A DNA stretch of 64,000 nt from Lentihominibacter hominis (GTDB lineage: Bacteria > Bacillota > Clostridia > Peptostreptococcales > Anaerovoracaceae). Positions 10,640 to 19,781 of the stretch are shown here, piece after piece (position 1 is the first letter of the stretch; each line of letters starts with the position of its first letter). A model generated the notes under the pieces. It had not been told where the DNA came from, ran no database searches, and saw only the letters and a list, made by a program, of their open reading frames with translations. The stretch spans positions 434,001 through 498,000 of the forward strand of contig NZ_JACRTA010000001.1 in assembly GCF_014385065.1 (NCBI RefSeq), in the 5' to 3' direction. The position numbers were made by a program, and so were the translations under genes.

Positions 10640-11095
10640 TTATTCTCCGTGACGCCACATAATCAACGCATCCTCTCCGTTATTGAGATAATATTTTTTA
10701 CGGACACCTTCTGTACGGAATCCGAATTTTTTATACAAATTTATAGCAGGAGTATTGGATTTCCTCACTTCAAGAGTGTGATGCACTATGCCTTCCTGTG
10801 ATGTAAAGTCTATCATAACTCCTATTATGCCTTCGCCTATCCGTCTGTTGCGGAATCCCGGCTTGACAGCTACATTTGTTATATGCCCCTCATCATCTAT
10901 CCACCACAGTCCGGCATATCCAACCACCTGTCCGTTCAGCTCCGCAACGATATAAAAAGCCCTCGGATTATCCGAAAGCTCATAAACGAGAGCGTCCATG
11001 CTCCACGGATCAGGAAAGCACAAATTCTCTATTTCATATATATCATCGGCGTCTTCTGCAGTCGCCTGCCTGATAATCACATCTGCCATAGTCAT
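10640..11095 (-). CDS. rimI: Ribosomal-protein-alanine N-acetyltransferase RimI-like
   Basis: A 151-residue GNAT acetyltransferase. RNRRIGEGI is the acetyl-CoA pyrophosphate-binding loop, and NTPAINLYKKFGFRTEGVRKKYY is the typical RimI C-terminal stretch. The ATG at 11095 overlaps the tsaB stop; ATG 11089 is a better-spaced alternative relative to AAAGG. rimI is commonly found between tsaB and tsaD in Firmicutes, as here. Protein substrate is assumed from family. Confidence 0.9.
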   Translation of the reverse strand: MTMADVIIRQATAEDADDIYEIENLCFPDPWSMDALVYELSDNPRAFYIVAELNGQVVGYAGLWWIDDEGHITNVAVKPGFRNRRIGEGIIGVMIDFTSQEGIVHHTLEVRKSNTPAINLYKKFGFRTEGVRKKYYLNNGEDALIMWRHGE

Positions 11096-11808
11096 CAGCC
11101 TTTCCGCTGCTTTTCCCGCAGCTTTCGTTCGGCTTCAGCAAGACGCATATAATCCGGTTCCACCTTATCATAGGTGATTCCTCCGTTTTTGCGGTACAGC
11201 TCTGCTCCCAGCCGTACTACTGAAACCGCGTCCTGATATCTTATGTCCTCAGAGGCTGTCTCAGTTCCCCGCAATCTCAAATTTTTCATTTTTTCCTCGT
11301 AAACATCAATGGCATCGCCTAACGTCAATATTCGATCATATCTTTCTGTCTTCGACAAAAATTCATCAAGCATATATGCCCCTGCTTTTATCTTCTCTAC
11401 AGGGAAGCCGTTTTCAAAAAAATACCCTCCTGCATATATCTGATTTCTTCTGGCGTCCATCATAGGACATATCAAAATATCCTTATTATCAATAAACGCT
11501 GCGTTCATGGCCAAAGCTGCAAGACTGGGTACCGGAACGCAAGGAATTCTCGTCATCTGAGACAATGCTCTTGCCGAGGAGACACCTATTCTTATCCCTG
11601 TAAATGATCCCGGTCCGCATGAAACTGCAATAGCCTCTATATCCTTAAGTGTTATCCCGCCTTCTTCAAGCACAGTTTCTATCTGCGGCATAAGATTCTG
11701 CAAATGTGAAAACCTGTCTGATCCTTTGACATATCCGACAATTTCTCTATTTTTCATCAATGCCACCGAAGCAAAAACTCCTGTGGTTTCTATTCCTAAA
11801 ATGTACAT
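11095..11808 (-). CDS. tsaB: t6A biosynthesis protein TsaB
   Basis: A 237-residue TsaD paralogue that opens MYILGIETTGVFASVALM and has SCGPGSFTGIRIGVSSARAL, the TsaB hallmark. It forms the TsaB-TsaD-TsaE complex that modifies tRNA position 37. It overlaps tsaE by 13 bases and rimI by one base, showing a tight operon. Confidence 0.97.
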   Translation of the reverse strand: MYILGIETTGVFASVALMKNREIVGYVKGSDRFSHLQNLMPQIETVLEEGGITLKDIEAIAVSCGPGSFTGIRIGVSSARALSQMTRIPCVPVPSLAALAMNAAFIDNKDILICPMMDARRNQIYAGGYFFENGFPVEKIKAGAYMLDEFLSKTERYDRILTLGDAIDVYEEKMKNLRLRGTETASEDIRYQDAVSVVRLGAELYRKNGGITYDKVEPDYMRLAEAERKLREKQRKG

Positions 11809-12221
11809 ATATATATACGTTCTCCTTCTTTCTTGCCATATAGGATCTGTATCTTTACCGCATTATCAGGAATAATATCCTCTATAAGCTCAGCCCATTC
11901 TATTATGCAGACACCTCTTCCAAAAAAATATTCCTCATATCCAAGCTCATACATCTCTTCTATGTCCCCTATTCTGTAAACATCAAAGTGGTACAACGGG
12001 AGGCGTCCGCTGTCATACTGTTTTACTATATTGAACGTGGGACTTGTTATCGTTTCTTTTATTCCCAGACCTTCAGCGACAGCTTTAGTAAGCGTCGTCT
12101 TGCCTGTACCCAGATCCCCTGTAAGAGCTATGACACTACCGGCTGTTAGTTTCCTACTCAGAAACTTTCCGAATTCCATAGAATCTTTTTCATTTTTTAT
12201 AAATATTTTTTTCTGTTCCAT
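11796..12221 (-). CDS. tsaE: t6A biosynthesis ATPase TsaE
   Basis: A 141-residue P-loop ATPase with GDLGTGKTT at 35-43 and the TSPTFNIVKQY and HFDVYRI motifs of TsaE. It drives the cycle of the TsaBDE complex. It is the first gene of the operon. An extended -10 (TGGTATACT, 12239-12231 on the minus strand) sits only about 9 bases before the ATG, so the transcript may have almost no leader, or another promoter is used. Confidence 0.96.
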   Translation of the reverse strand: MEQKKIFIKNEKDSMEFGKFLSRKLTAGSVIALTGDLGTGKTTLTKAVAEGLGIKETITSPTFNIVKQYDSGRLPLYHFDVYRIGDIEEMYELGYEEYFFGRGVCIIEWAELIEDIIPDNAVKIQILYGKKEGERIYICTF

Positions 12222-12532
12222 AACCTATGTAGTATACCACAGAAATGTACTGATATAAAGATTCCCGAAAATAAAAAAGTCCTATCCTTTCCGGTTTTAC
12301 CGAATTAAAATTTATCTGCCGGCAACGGTAGATAAAATAACATTAATTTTTATATAGCGTACATAATTTGAGGCTATACATTGCTTAAATAAATATATTT
12401 TCACAAAGAATTTACAATAATATGATGGTTAACTTTTCTTTTACATATTACAATATTATACATAAAAATTCAAAGGCTGTCCGTATATACGGATTTTAAA
12501 TACTTACTTAAGGTTGGTGAATAAGGGTTATT
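12222..12532. other. Intergenic region between divergent tsaE and HD-domain gene
   Basis: No gene is seen in these 311 bases. A hairpin lies at 12311-12336: arms TTTATCTGCCG and CGGTAGATAAA (one mismatch) around a GCAA tetraloop. The rest is AT-rich and should hold the two divergent promoters. No known riboswitch is recognised. Confidence 0.5.
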
Positions 12533-13201
12533 ATGGAAGAAAAAATAAATTATAAAACTATACGAAAAAATAAAGAAATAAACATGCTTTTGGAGCAGGG
12601 CAACAATGTCTTAAAGGTAATGGGTTTCACAGATCATTCATCAAAACATGCCGCTAAAGTTGCCGCCAGATCAGGTTGGATACTAAAATCTCTGGGCTAC
12701 AGCAATCATGATATAGAGCTCGGAAGAATAGCAGGATATATGCATGATATAGGAAATAGCATTAATAGGAACGACCATGCACACAGCGGAGCAATTTTGG
12801 CATACCAGATACTCAAAGAACTCAAAATGCCGCTTGAAGATATAATGACAGTAACTTCTGCCATCGGACACCATGATGAGAGTTCCGGAAACGCCATAGA
12901 TCCTGTTTCTGCAGCGTTGATACTGGCTGATAAAACTGACGTAAGAAGAAATCGAGTTAATAATAAAACCAAAGCTAATTTTGATATACATGACCGGGTC
13001 AATTACACAGCCCTGTCATCTAAGCTCGATATTAATCAAGAAAAGAAAATTATTCAGATGAATCTTGAACTGGACGACGACATCTGCAGTCTCATGGATT
13101 ATTTTGAGATATTCCTTGAAAGAATGATCATGTGCAAAAGAACTGCCGAAGTCTTAGGATACAAATTCAAACTGCTCGCCAACGGAAGCAAGCTCTGCTA
13201 A
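12533..13201 (+). CDS. HD-domain protein (putative metal-dependent phosphohydrolase)
   Basis: A 222-residue protein with the HD signature: HSSKHAAKVA, GYMHDIGNSI (His-Asp pair), DHAHSGA and GHHDESSG provide the usual metal-binding His/Asp positions. Such domains hydrolyse nucleotides or phosphoesters; no second domain identifies the substrate. It is monocistronic, starts after AAGGGTTATT and ends at a strong terminator. Confidence 0.8.
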   Translation: MEEKINYKTIRKNKEINMLLEQGNNVLKVMGFTDHSSKHAAKVAARSGWILKSLGYSNHDIELGRIAGYMHDIGNSINRNDHAHSGAILAYQILKELKMPLEDIMTVTSAIGHHDESSGNAIDPVSAALILADKTDVRRNRVNNKTKANFDIHDRVNYTALSSKLDINQEKKIIQMNLELDDDICSLMDYFEIFLERMIMCKRTAEVLGYKFKLLANGSKLC

Positions 13202-13269
13202 AGCCATCAATCAATATAAAAAAACTGAAAAATATTCAGCAAAAATAAAGCTTCATTATTAAGGCTGTC

Positions 13270-13305
13270 AAAAAGAGGCTTCAACCTAAACGAAGCCTCT
13301 TTTAT
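13270..13305. terminator. Intrinsic terminator
   Basis: AAAAGAGGCTTC and GAAGCCTCTTTT form a 12-bp stem with a nine-base loop, flanked by A and T tracts on each side. It lies between the convergent HD-domain gene and ribU and can serve both. Confidence 0.88.
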
Positions 13306-13338
13306 CATAAGCAAATAAATGGTACGTTTGAAAGACGA

Positions 13339-13929
13339 TCAAGATGTCTTATGCAAAAATCCGGATATCCTCTTATAAAGAATAAATGTTACAACTGCGT
13401 TTATTCCTGCCTTTATGGCATTAAAGCCTGCAATAAACGGCATGAGATCCCAGACTACATCGCGGGGAACTCCCATGAAAATCGGTGTTATTATCATATT
13501 TGCGCCTATCATAACTGCTGTCATGGCTGCAACACCGCACAATAAAGCTATAACAGCTCCTTTTCTTGTCTTATTATACTTGTATATGATACCTGCCACC
13601 AATACAAGTACGCTTGTAGCAATAATATGCATAATTATGCCATAAAGCCCGCTGGCTGCACTCACAGTCACCCCTTGCACCACTGATGTTACTACTGTCA
13701 GGATCACCCCTGCCAGAGGACCAAAAGCAAATGTCCCTATAAGAATAGGAATATCAGCCGGATCATATTCTAAGAATGCCACAGCAGGAAATATCGGAAA
13801 GTGTATAAAATACACAAGTACGATAGATACCGCCACCAGCATTCCCATCTTTGCCAGTCTTACAGTTTTTTCTCTGCTGCTCATCCGCGGCTTATTGAGC
13901 GTATTCTTATCAGCAGTTTTTTGAGTCAT
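13339..13929 (-). CDS. ribU: Riboflavin ECF transporter S component RibU
   Basis: A 196-residue membrane protein with about six hydrophobic segments. EYDPADIPILIGTFAFGP is the characteristic RibU stretch that contacts flavin. It binds riboflavin and works with the shared EcfA-EcfA'-EcfT energising module encoded elsewhere. The FMN riboswitch directly upstream independently supports flavin uptake. Confidence 0.95.
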   Translation of the reverse strand: MTQKTADKNTLNKPRMSSREKTVRLAKMGMLVAVSIVLVYFIHFPIFPAVAFLEYDPADIPILIGTFAFGPLAGVILTVVTSVVQGVTVSAASGLYGIIMHIIATSVLVLVAGIIYKYNKTRKGAVIALLCGVAAMTAVMIGANMIITPIFMGVPRDVVWDLMPFIAGFNAIKAGINAVVTFILYKRISGFLHKTS

Positions 13930-14022
13930 ATTGAACCCTCCTCGATTAAAATAATAATTATTGTCATCTGTCAGGTTTCATATGCAGCGCCTCATCCATG
14001 TCCTGATCGCTTCCGCTGCATA

Positions 14023-14052
14023 AAAAAAGCCTCGGAAAATTTATTCCAAGAC
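14023..14052 (-). terminator. Expression-platform terminator of the FMN riboswitch
   Basis: On the minus strand CTTGGAA and TTCCGAG form a stem with a short AT loop, followed by GCTTTTTTT. It lies between the aptamer and the ribU start, so FMN binding probably ends transcription here. Confidence 0.8.
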
Positions 14053-14092
14053 TAAAAATACTCGTATCAAAAATACAACATAAGTATCTTCG

Positions 14093-14218
14093 TTTCTTTC
14101 ATCCGGACTTTAACCGTCGGTACAGGATTCACACCTGTTCGGCCTATAGATAGGTTCGCGGACTTATGATCATCGGATCAATCACCGCCGGTGAGGACTT
14201 TCACCTCGCCCTGAAACA
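14093..14218 (-). ncRNA. FMN riboswitch (RFN element)
   Basis: Reading the minus strand, the conserved blocks appear in order: TTCAGGGCGAGGTGAAAGTC, TCACCGGCGGTGAT, GTCCGCGA, ACAGGTGTGAATCCTGT, CCGACGGTTAAAGTCCGGAT and GAAAG. This matches the RFN consensus. It senses FMN and lowers ribU expression when flavin is plentiful. Confidence 0.97.
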
Positions 14219-14404
14219 GATTTTTACAGTAATATTATAGATTCCGGAACATATAACTGTCAAGATATTTCTAAAAGTGTTTTTATGGAAATATTTTTTT
14301 CACTTATTTTTCATTGAATTTATTTTAATTTGGGAATACTATTAGAGTATAGTTAGATTTATCTTAAAATCTATATTATTAATATAAGAACCGAGGCGAA
14401 AACA

Positions 14405-15259
14405 TTGAAATTTGATTTACATTGTCATACAAAAGAAGGTTCACTGGATTCCAAGGTTTCTGTAAAAGAATTTGTTCACAAATTCATGGCACTTGGCTTT
14501 AACGGTTTTATGATCTCAGATCATAACAGCTACAAAGGCTGCAGAGCCTGGGACAAAATAAAAAATGACCCCCGATACAAAGACTTCTGCGTAATCAGAG
14601 GCGTAGAATATGACACTAAAGACGCCGGTCATATCCTCGTTATCATGCCTGATGATCTTTATCTTCCCATCATGAAGATACGCGGAATGAGATGCAGCAA
14701 ACTGATAAAGATTGTTCATATTTTCGGAGGCATTCTCGGACCTGCTCATCCTTTCGGAGTGGCGAGTTCCAGCGCGATGGGCTTTAAAAAAATGGATATG
14801 CGTCTTCTAAAAAGGTTTGATTTCATAGAGGCATTTAATACATGTGAATCTCGCTCGTCAAACAGTAAAGCCGCTCTTCTCGCAAAAGAATGCGGACTTC
14901 CCACGTTTGCCGGTTCAGACTCTCATGTCAGCGAATATATAGGAATGGCCTGCACAGATATATCCGAAAATATCTACTGTAATAATGATCTTATAGCAGC
15001 AGTAAAAAACGGAGTAAAAATAGAAGCCCATGGAACTGAACGTGAGGAAACAAAAAAAGCAAAAAGAAAAGAGCACTGGATAGGTATACTAAGTTTCAAA
15101 CTTTACAACAGAGGAATCGGAAAACTCATATGTCCTTACCGAAAAATAAGACACAGAAAGCTTCTCCGCCCCATAGTCCGTCCTTTTATTTACAAAGAAC
15201 GGCGTACCCGCAGAGAACAAAAATCCAGAGAATCAAAACAAAAAAAATTGTCCGGGTGA
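14405..15259 (+). CDS. PHP-domain phosphoesterase
   Basis: A 284-residue protein beginning at TTG 14405, preceded by GAGG at good spacing; no ATG in frame allows the N-terminal motif. DLHCHTKEGSLD, SDHNSYKG, GPAHPFG and FAGSDSHV are the metal-binding motifs of the PHP family, so a metal-dependent phosphoesterase is likely. The last ~60 residues are very basic (Arg/Lys-rich), which could bind nucleic acid or the membrane. Substrate unknown. Confidence 0.85.
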   Translation: MKFDLHCHTKEGSLDSKVSVKEFVHKFMALGFNGFMISDHNSYKGCRAWDKIKNDPRYKDFCVIRGVEYDTKDAGHILVIMPDDLYLPIMKIRGMRCSKLIKIVHIFGGILGPAHPFGVASSSAMGFKKMDMRLLKRFDFIEAFNTCESRSSNSKAALLAKECGLPTFAGSDSHVSEYIGMACTDISENIYCNNDLIAAVKNGVKIEAHGTEREETKKAKRKEHWIGILSFKLYNRGIGKLICPYRKIRHRKLLRPIVRPFIYKERRTRREQKSRESKQKKLSG

Positions 15260-15299
15260 AATCGCATTTAATGCGATTCTCATCTGGACAATTTTATCT
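15244..15299. terminator. Long intrinsic terminator hairpin
   Basis: Outer arms AAAATTGTCC and GGACAATTTT and inner arms ATCGCAT and ATGCGAT form a two-part stem. It overlaps the end of both convergent genes (PHP gene and mgsA); the mgsA stop lies inside its right arm. Confidence 0.8.
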
Positions 15300-15773
15300 T
15301 TCTGATATTATTATTTTTTCAGTACTGCACTCCTTCTCTATCACAGGAGTAAAATCCTGAACATCCCGTTCATATTCATCATCTATATAGAAAGATGTCA
15401 TTATGAAATCAGCTGTAGCTCTATTAGTTGCCACCGGTATATCATAGACCACTGCAATCCTTAAAAGAGCCCGCACATCAGGATCATGAGGCAAAGCTTC
15501 CAATGGATCCCAGAAAAAAATCAACATATCTATCTTGCCTTCCGCTACTTTGGCTCCGATCTGCTGATCTCCTCCCAATGGGCCGCTTTTATATCCTTCC
15601 ACATGAAGTCCTGTTGCATCTGATATGAGCCTTGCAGTCGTACCTGTTCCGCACAGAAAATGTTTCTGAAGCTTATCCCGGTTTTCTACACACCATTTAA
15701 CGAGAGCTTCTTTCAGGTGATCATGTGCTATCAGTGCTATAGTTTTTTTCTTTTTCATTGTTTCTTTAGTCAT
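15294..15773 (-). CDS. mgsA: Methylglyoxal synthase
   Basis: A 159-residue protein with IALIAHDHLKEAL, TGTTARLI and GPLGGDQQIGA (64-74). D69 matches the catalytic Asp71 of the E. coli enzyme. It converts dihydroxyacetone phosphate to methylglyoxal, a bypass that releases phosphate. It is monocistronic, with AGGAGG before the start. Confidence 0.97.
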   Translation of the reverse strand: MTKETMKKKKTIALIAHDHLKEALVKWCVENRDKLQKHFLCGTGTTARLISDATGLHVEGYKSGPLGGDQQIGAKVAEGKIDMLIFFWDPLEALPHDPDVRALLRIAVVYDIPVATNRATADFIMTSFYIDDEYERDVQDFTPVIEKECSTEKIIISER

Positions 15774-15951
15774 CTTATATCCTCCTTTCTTCTTTAATAT
15801 CTATGTAAAAACCTTTCGGTCATATTTTTATTATACTCCCTGTTCTTCTCAAGTCTACAAATCCGGTAGATATATTACATAGATTTAACATTATGCCTTT
15901 TACCCATGATCCTGCAAACACATTAAGAATAAGCATGTATTTTTCAGATCA

Positions 15952-15996
15952 AAAAAAAGGGGCATCACACCAATTGCTTAGTGTGACAGCCCCTTC
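15952..15996 (-). terminator. Terminator of thrC
   Basis: On the minus strand GAAGGGGC...GTCACACTA and GGTGTGAT...GCCCCTT pair, followed by a run of eight T. It sits just after the thrC stop. Confidence 0.88.
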
Positions 15997-16004
15997 ATCT
16001 CAAA

Positions 16005-17483
16005 TTATTTAACGCTATCTTCTACCGCCTCTGCCATCTGTCCTATCTCTATCACACCCCTATGTCTTACAGGTTTTTTATCAAGATCTTTAAGTCCTGC
16101 AGGAACTCTGACCCCGGTCTTTTCTTCAAGAGCTTTGACATAGGCAAATCCATTTTCCTCATCTCCCAGGCCGATGGAATGTGCTACACTGTCTGCAAAC
16201 TTATATGCGCTGGCTGTAGACGCTATGAGAGCCGGTGTCTCATCTCCGGTCTCTTTTACATAATCCTCGTATACCTTATATGCCACAGCTGTATGAGTAT
16301 CCATCAGATATCCGCTTTCGCTGTACATTTCACCGATTGCTTCATTAGTTTCTTTAACAGTGGCAAACCCACCGTAAAAGTCTTTCATACCTTCTTTAAA
16401 TTTTTCACTTACTTCATATCGTTTTTTCGTATCAAGAGCAGTCATAAGGCTTTGGATCTCTTCTCCATCATTGCCTGCCAAATGATAAAGCAGTCTTTCA
16501 AGATTACTGGAAATCAAGATATCCATTGACGGTGAATTTGTCAGGTAAAATTCTCTGTTTATATCGTAAACACCCGTCTCGAAAAAGTCTGTAAGAACCT
16601 TGTTCTCATTAGAGGCACAGATAAACTTGTTTACAGGGATCCCCATGCTTCCTGCATAATAGGCAGCCAAGATATTTCCGAAATTCCCCGTAGGAACCAC
16701 GATATTCACTTTATCACCGTCATTTATAACGCCTCTTTCCACAAGCTTCACATATCCGTAAACATAATATGCTACCTGAGGTATGAGACGTCCTATATTT
16801 ATGGAATTGGCAGATGAAAGCCTGCATCCGGATTCAGCCAATTTTTCGGCAAAATCCGTATCATTGAATATTTTTTTAACACCTGTCTGAGCGTCATCAA
16901 AATTTCCTTCTATGGCAAAAACATGAGTATTGTTTCCCTCCTGTGTAACCATCTGTCTTTCCTGAACTTCACTTACCCCCTGATTAGGAAAAAAGACGAT
17001 TATCTCTGTACCGGGAACATCAGCAAACCCTTCAAGCGCAGCTTTGCCCGTATCTCCGGAAGTTGCTGTCAAAATACAAATTTTCTTCTTTTCCTTTTCT
17101 TTTTTCATTGCTGTCGTGAGAAGATAGGGCAATATCGAAAGGGCCATATCCTTAAAAGCAGCTGTTTTTCCGTGGTAGAGTTCGAGAAAGTAGGCACCGC
17201 CGGCTTTTCTGACAGGCACAATCTCCTTTTCTTCAAATTTTTCGTCATATGCTCCATCCACACAGAGCTGCATCTCATCATCCGTATAATCGGTAAAAAA
17301 TGCTTTGATTATCTCACGCGCTACATCCTTATACGGCTTGCCGGCAAATTCTGATATCTTCTTAGGCAAAGCAGGTATGCTGTCAGGAACGTAAAGACCT
17401 TTATCCTCCGCAATGCCCTGTATAACAGCCTGCGCTGCTGTTTTTATATTCTTGCTTCCTCTCGTACTTTTATAACTTATCAT
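16005..17483 (-). CDS. thrC: Threonine synthase
   Basis: A 492-residue fold-type II PLP enzyme. The Schiff-base lysine is K111 in HGKTAAFKDMALS, and TATSGDTGKAALEGF is the phosphate-binding loop. It converts O-phosphohomoserine to threonine. The N-terminal extension and length fit the long (group II) threonine synthases. It begins right after the coaC stop, so it may be cotranscribed with coaB-coaC. Confidence 0.97.
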   Translation of the reverse strand: MISYKSTRGSKNIKTAAQAVIQGIAEDKGLYVPDSIPALPKKISEFAGKPYKDVAREIIKAFFTDYTDDEMQLCVDGAYDEKFEEKEIVPVRKAGGAYFLELYHGKTAAFKDMALSILPYLLTTAMKKEKEKKKICILTATSGDTGKAALEGFADVPGTEIIVFFPNQGVSEVQERQMVTQEGNNTHVFAIEGNFDDAQTGVKKIFNDTDFAEKLAESGCRLSSANSINIGRLIPQVAYYVYGYVKLVERGVINDGDKVNIVVPTGNFGNILAAYYAGSMGIPVNKFICASNENKVLTDFFETGVYDINREFYLTNSPSMDILISSNLERLLYHLAGNDGEEIQSLMTALDTKKRYEVSEKFKEGMKDFYGGFATVKETNEAIGEMYSESGYLMDTHTAVAYKVYEDYVKETGDETPALIASTASAYKFADSVAHSIGLGDEENGFAYVKALEEKTGVRVPAGLKDLDKKPVRHRGVIEIGQMAEAVEDSVK

Positions 17484-18020
17484 CTATTTAATGCTCCCTT
17501 CGATTATTCTTACTATATCATCAACATCAGCCAGCGCACCTTTTCCCAGTACGCCGCATGCCAGCATAGACTCTTTTGGCTCTATAAAATGATATCCAAA
17601 ACGTTTCAGTCTGTCTATATTGTCCTGTACTATAGGATTCTCATACATATTCGTATTCATAGCAGGCGCTATATAGACAGGAGTATGGGGCGCCGCCGCC
17701 ATAACGACTGTCGAAAGAAAATCATCTGCTATCCCTCCTGCAATCTTTCCTATTATATTAGCCGTTGCAGGCGCTATGAGAACAATATCCGCCTTCTCTG
17801 CCAAAGAGATATGTTTTACTTCCTTTGGCGTTATTTCTTCGAACATATCCATATAAACTTTATTTTTGCTTAAAGTTTGCAGAGTTATAGGCGTAATGAT
17901 CTTGCTGCCGTTTTCAGTCAGAATTACATCTATATTATGTCCCCGTTTTGTGAGGCTGCTGGTTATATCCGCCGCCTTATAGGCAGCTATACTGCCGGTC
18001 ACGCCCAAAACTATATTCAT
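17484..18020 (-). CDS. coaC: Phosphopantothenoylcysteine decarboxylase (stand-alone CoaC)
   Basis: A 178-residue flavoprotein. GVTGSIAAYKAAD binds FMN, His70 (VKHISL) is the expected catalytic histidine, PAMNTNMY (119-126) is the substrate clamp and C155 lies in ACGVLGKG. It makes 4'-phosphopantetheine in CoA synthesis. In most bacteria it is fused to CoaB; here it is a separate gene 14 bases downstream of coaB. Confidence 0.93.
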   Translation of the reverse strand: MNIVLGVTGSIAAYKAADITSSLTKRGHNIDVILTENGSKIITPITLQTLSKNKVYMDMFEEITPKEVKHISLAEKADIVLIAPATANIIGKIAGGIADDFLSTVVMAAAPHTPVYIAPAMNTNMYENPIVQDNIDRLKRFGYHFIEPKESMLACGVLGKGALADVDDIVRIIEGSIK

Positions 18021-18034
18021 CAGATCGCCCTCCT

Positions 18035-18733
18035 TTAGCGGCCTTCCATAATTCGCACCGCTATCATATCTGCGATTTGCTCATTATTCTCCATTATATC
18101 ATACGTCCTGTCTTTATGAATAAGGTATCCCCGGTGAAAGTCTCTGCCTATCTCCCGAAGATCATTAGCCAGGACAAAATCGCAGTCGTTTTTATCCATT
18201 AAACGACACCCTACATCTATGAGTTCCTCGTGAGACACTCCGCTGAGAAGTTTAAATCCCACAAGAACAGTTGAAGGGCTCAGTTTTTTTATAATGCTTA
18301 TCACCTTAGGCGATCGTTTCATGTGAATAACAAGATCCTCTATATCAGAGCTTATCTTATTACCGGAAAGGTCTGCCTTGCATTCGGAATTCTCCACGCC
18401 TCTTATCCTGTCCAAAGTGGTTACCTCATTTATGATATAATCACTCACTGCCATAGCATGGACAACAACGTCTATTTTTTCATTAGTAAGAAGCTTGGTA
18501 AGCTGCTCCTGCAGATCTGCCACTCCTTCGATCATTATAGGATATACTTTAGGATGTTTGACATACGCAGCCCGCATGCCGTGAAGATAATAGATCTTTT
18601 CTATCTCATCTCCATACTTTTCCGCAAAGACCCTGCCGATGGCATAGCCAAGTCTTCCTGTTGACGAATTTGTTATGGTTCTCACATCATCTATTTTCTC
18701 ACTGGTGCCGCCTGCCGTAATTATAATCTTCAT
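18035..18733 (-). CDS. coaB: Phosphopantothenate-cysteine ligase (stand-alone CoaB)
   Basis: Starting at ATG 18733 (AAAGGAAAAAAC upstream) the protein has 232 residues. ITAGGTSEKIDDVR and NSSTGRLGYAI are the nucleotide-binding motifs, and HAMAVSDYI is the ligase core. It couples cysteine to 4'-phosphopantothenate. The separate form is known from streptococci, enterococci and some Clostridia. It is immediately upstream of coaC. Confidence 0.92.
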   Translation of the reverse strand: MKIIITAGGTSEKIDDVRTITNSSTGRLGYAIGRVFAEKYGDEIEKIYYLHGMRAAYVKHPKVYPIMIEGVADLQEQLTKLLTNEKIDVVVHAMAVSDYIINEVTTLDRIRGVENSECKADLSGNKISSDIEDLVIHMKRSPKVISIIKKLSPSTVLVGFKLLSGVSHEELIDVGCRLMDKNDCDFVLANDLREIGRDFHRGYLIHKDRTYDIMENNEQIADMIAVRIMEGR

Positions 18734-18941
18734 GTTTTTTCCTTTACGTTTCAGTGTGATTTCATAGGTTGAATTATAGCCTTTCACAGTTTATCTGTCA
18801 AGGACTGTGCAGTCCTGCAAAGGCCTGTTCTCATACGTATCAGAAGCATGTGAGACAACATCCTGTGTTGGGTTCACAACATTAACTCTGCCCGATTTAT
18901 GATAATATCAGATATTATTATAAATCATAAGGTGAGGTACT

Positions 18942-19607
18942 ATGCTGGACTTTGATATCATAAAAAACTCTTCCCTCTTTAAAAATATAGCCCAACAGGA
19001 TTTTGACATCGTATGCGGCAAATTGAAACCTGCCGTCAGAATGTACTCCGAAACAGAAGCTATTCAGACCCAAGGCGATATCATCCATAAAATAGGAATA
19101 ATAGCAGAAGGCAACGTTTTATCTGTCAAATATCATTATAACGGCACATCTCAAATACTACAGACATTCCGGAAAAACGATATCATCGGCCTTGAAGCTG
19201 TTTCTTCCACATTCTTTACAAGTCCGAGCATGCTCATAGCAGATACTGCCTGTACCATCGTTTTTTTCAGATATTCTGAGTTTTTTTCCGGCAATGAAAT
19301 CTCAAGTGCTTGTAAAATAACGCTCCTCCAAAACATGACAAAAATTCTTTCAGATCAGAATATCAAAATCATGTATAAGGTAGACGTGTTATCAAAACGT
19401 ACTATACGCGAAAGAATAATAACCTATCTGAGTATCATAAGTGAAAAGCGAAACAGCCATACCTTTGATATAGGTATGACTCAGGAACAGTTCGCACAGT
19501 ACTTATGCATAAACCGCAGCACGCTTTCAAAAGAGCTCAATGATATGCGCCGCGAAGGTCTGATTAGCTTTTACAAAACTACATATACTATACATACCGT
19601 TATCTGA
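18942..19607 (+). CDS. Crp/Fnr-family transcriptional regulator
   Basis: A 221-residue protein with an N-terminal cyclic-nucleotide-binding-like beta barrel (about 10-125) and a C-terminal winged helix (TQEQFAQYLCINRSTLSKEL). It has no ferredoxin-like cysteine cluster at the N-terminus, so the signal is unknown. It lies upstream of the aldehyde dehydrogenase in the same direction, separated by about 170 bases, and may control it or the nearby CoA-transferase operon. An imperfect inverted repeat (TGTGA...TCACA, 18849-18878) precedes it. Confidence 0.88.
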   Translation: MLDFDIIKNSSLFKNIAQQDFDIVCGKLKPAVRMYSETEAIQTQGDIIHKIGIIAEGNVLSVKYHYNGTSQILQTFRKNDIIGLEAVSSTFFTSPSMLIADTACTIVFFRYSEFFSGNEISSACKITLLQNMTKILSDQNIKIMYKVDVLSKRTIRERIITYLSIISEKRNSHTFDIGMTQEQFAQYLCINRSTLSKELNDMRREGLISFYKTTYTIHTVI

Positions 19608-19781
19608 CCTGCGGCAAATCTATTAACGATATTCCACAGATAAATATCCGGAAGTGTTGTATATATAACATCTAAATCATAAGCTTTTCTTTATACTTTT
19701 CTCATCTGTAATATCCAAAAATTTCGGGGCAGATAACTTAGCTCCGGCACGTATGAACAAAACGATGAAAGGTGTGAAAAT

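Noticed and set aside
12311-12336. Hairpin with GCAA tetraloop as a riboswitch
   Set aside because: No conserved aptamer blocks of a known class are present; kept only as a hairpin in the intergenic note.
18849-18878. TGTGAGACA shared upstream of both Crp/Fnr genes (also near 34727-34741 on the minus strand)
   Set aside because: One shared 9-mer between two regions of about 150 bases is within chance; not reported as a regulon site.
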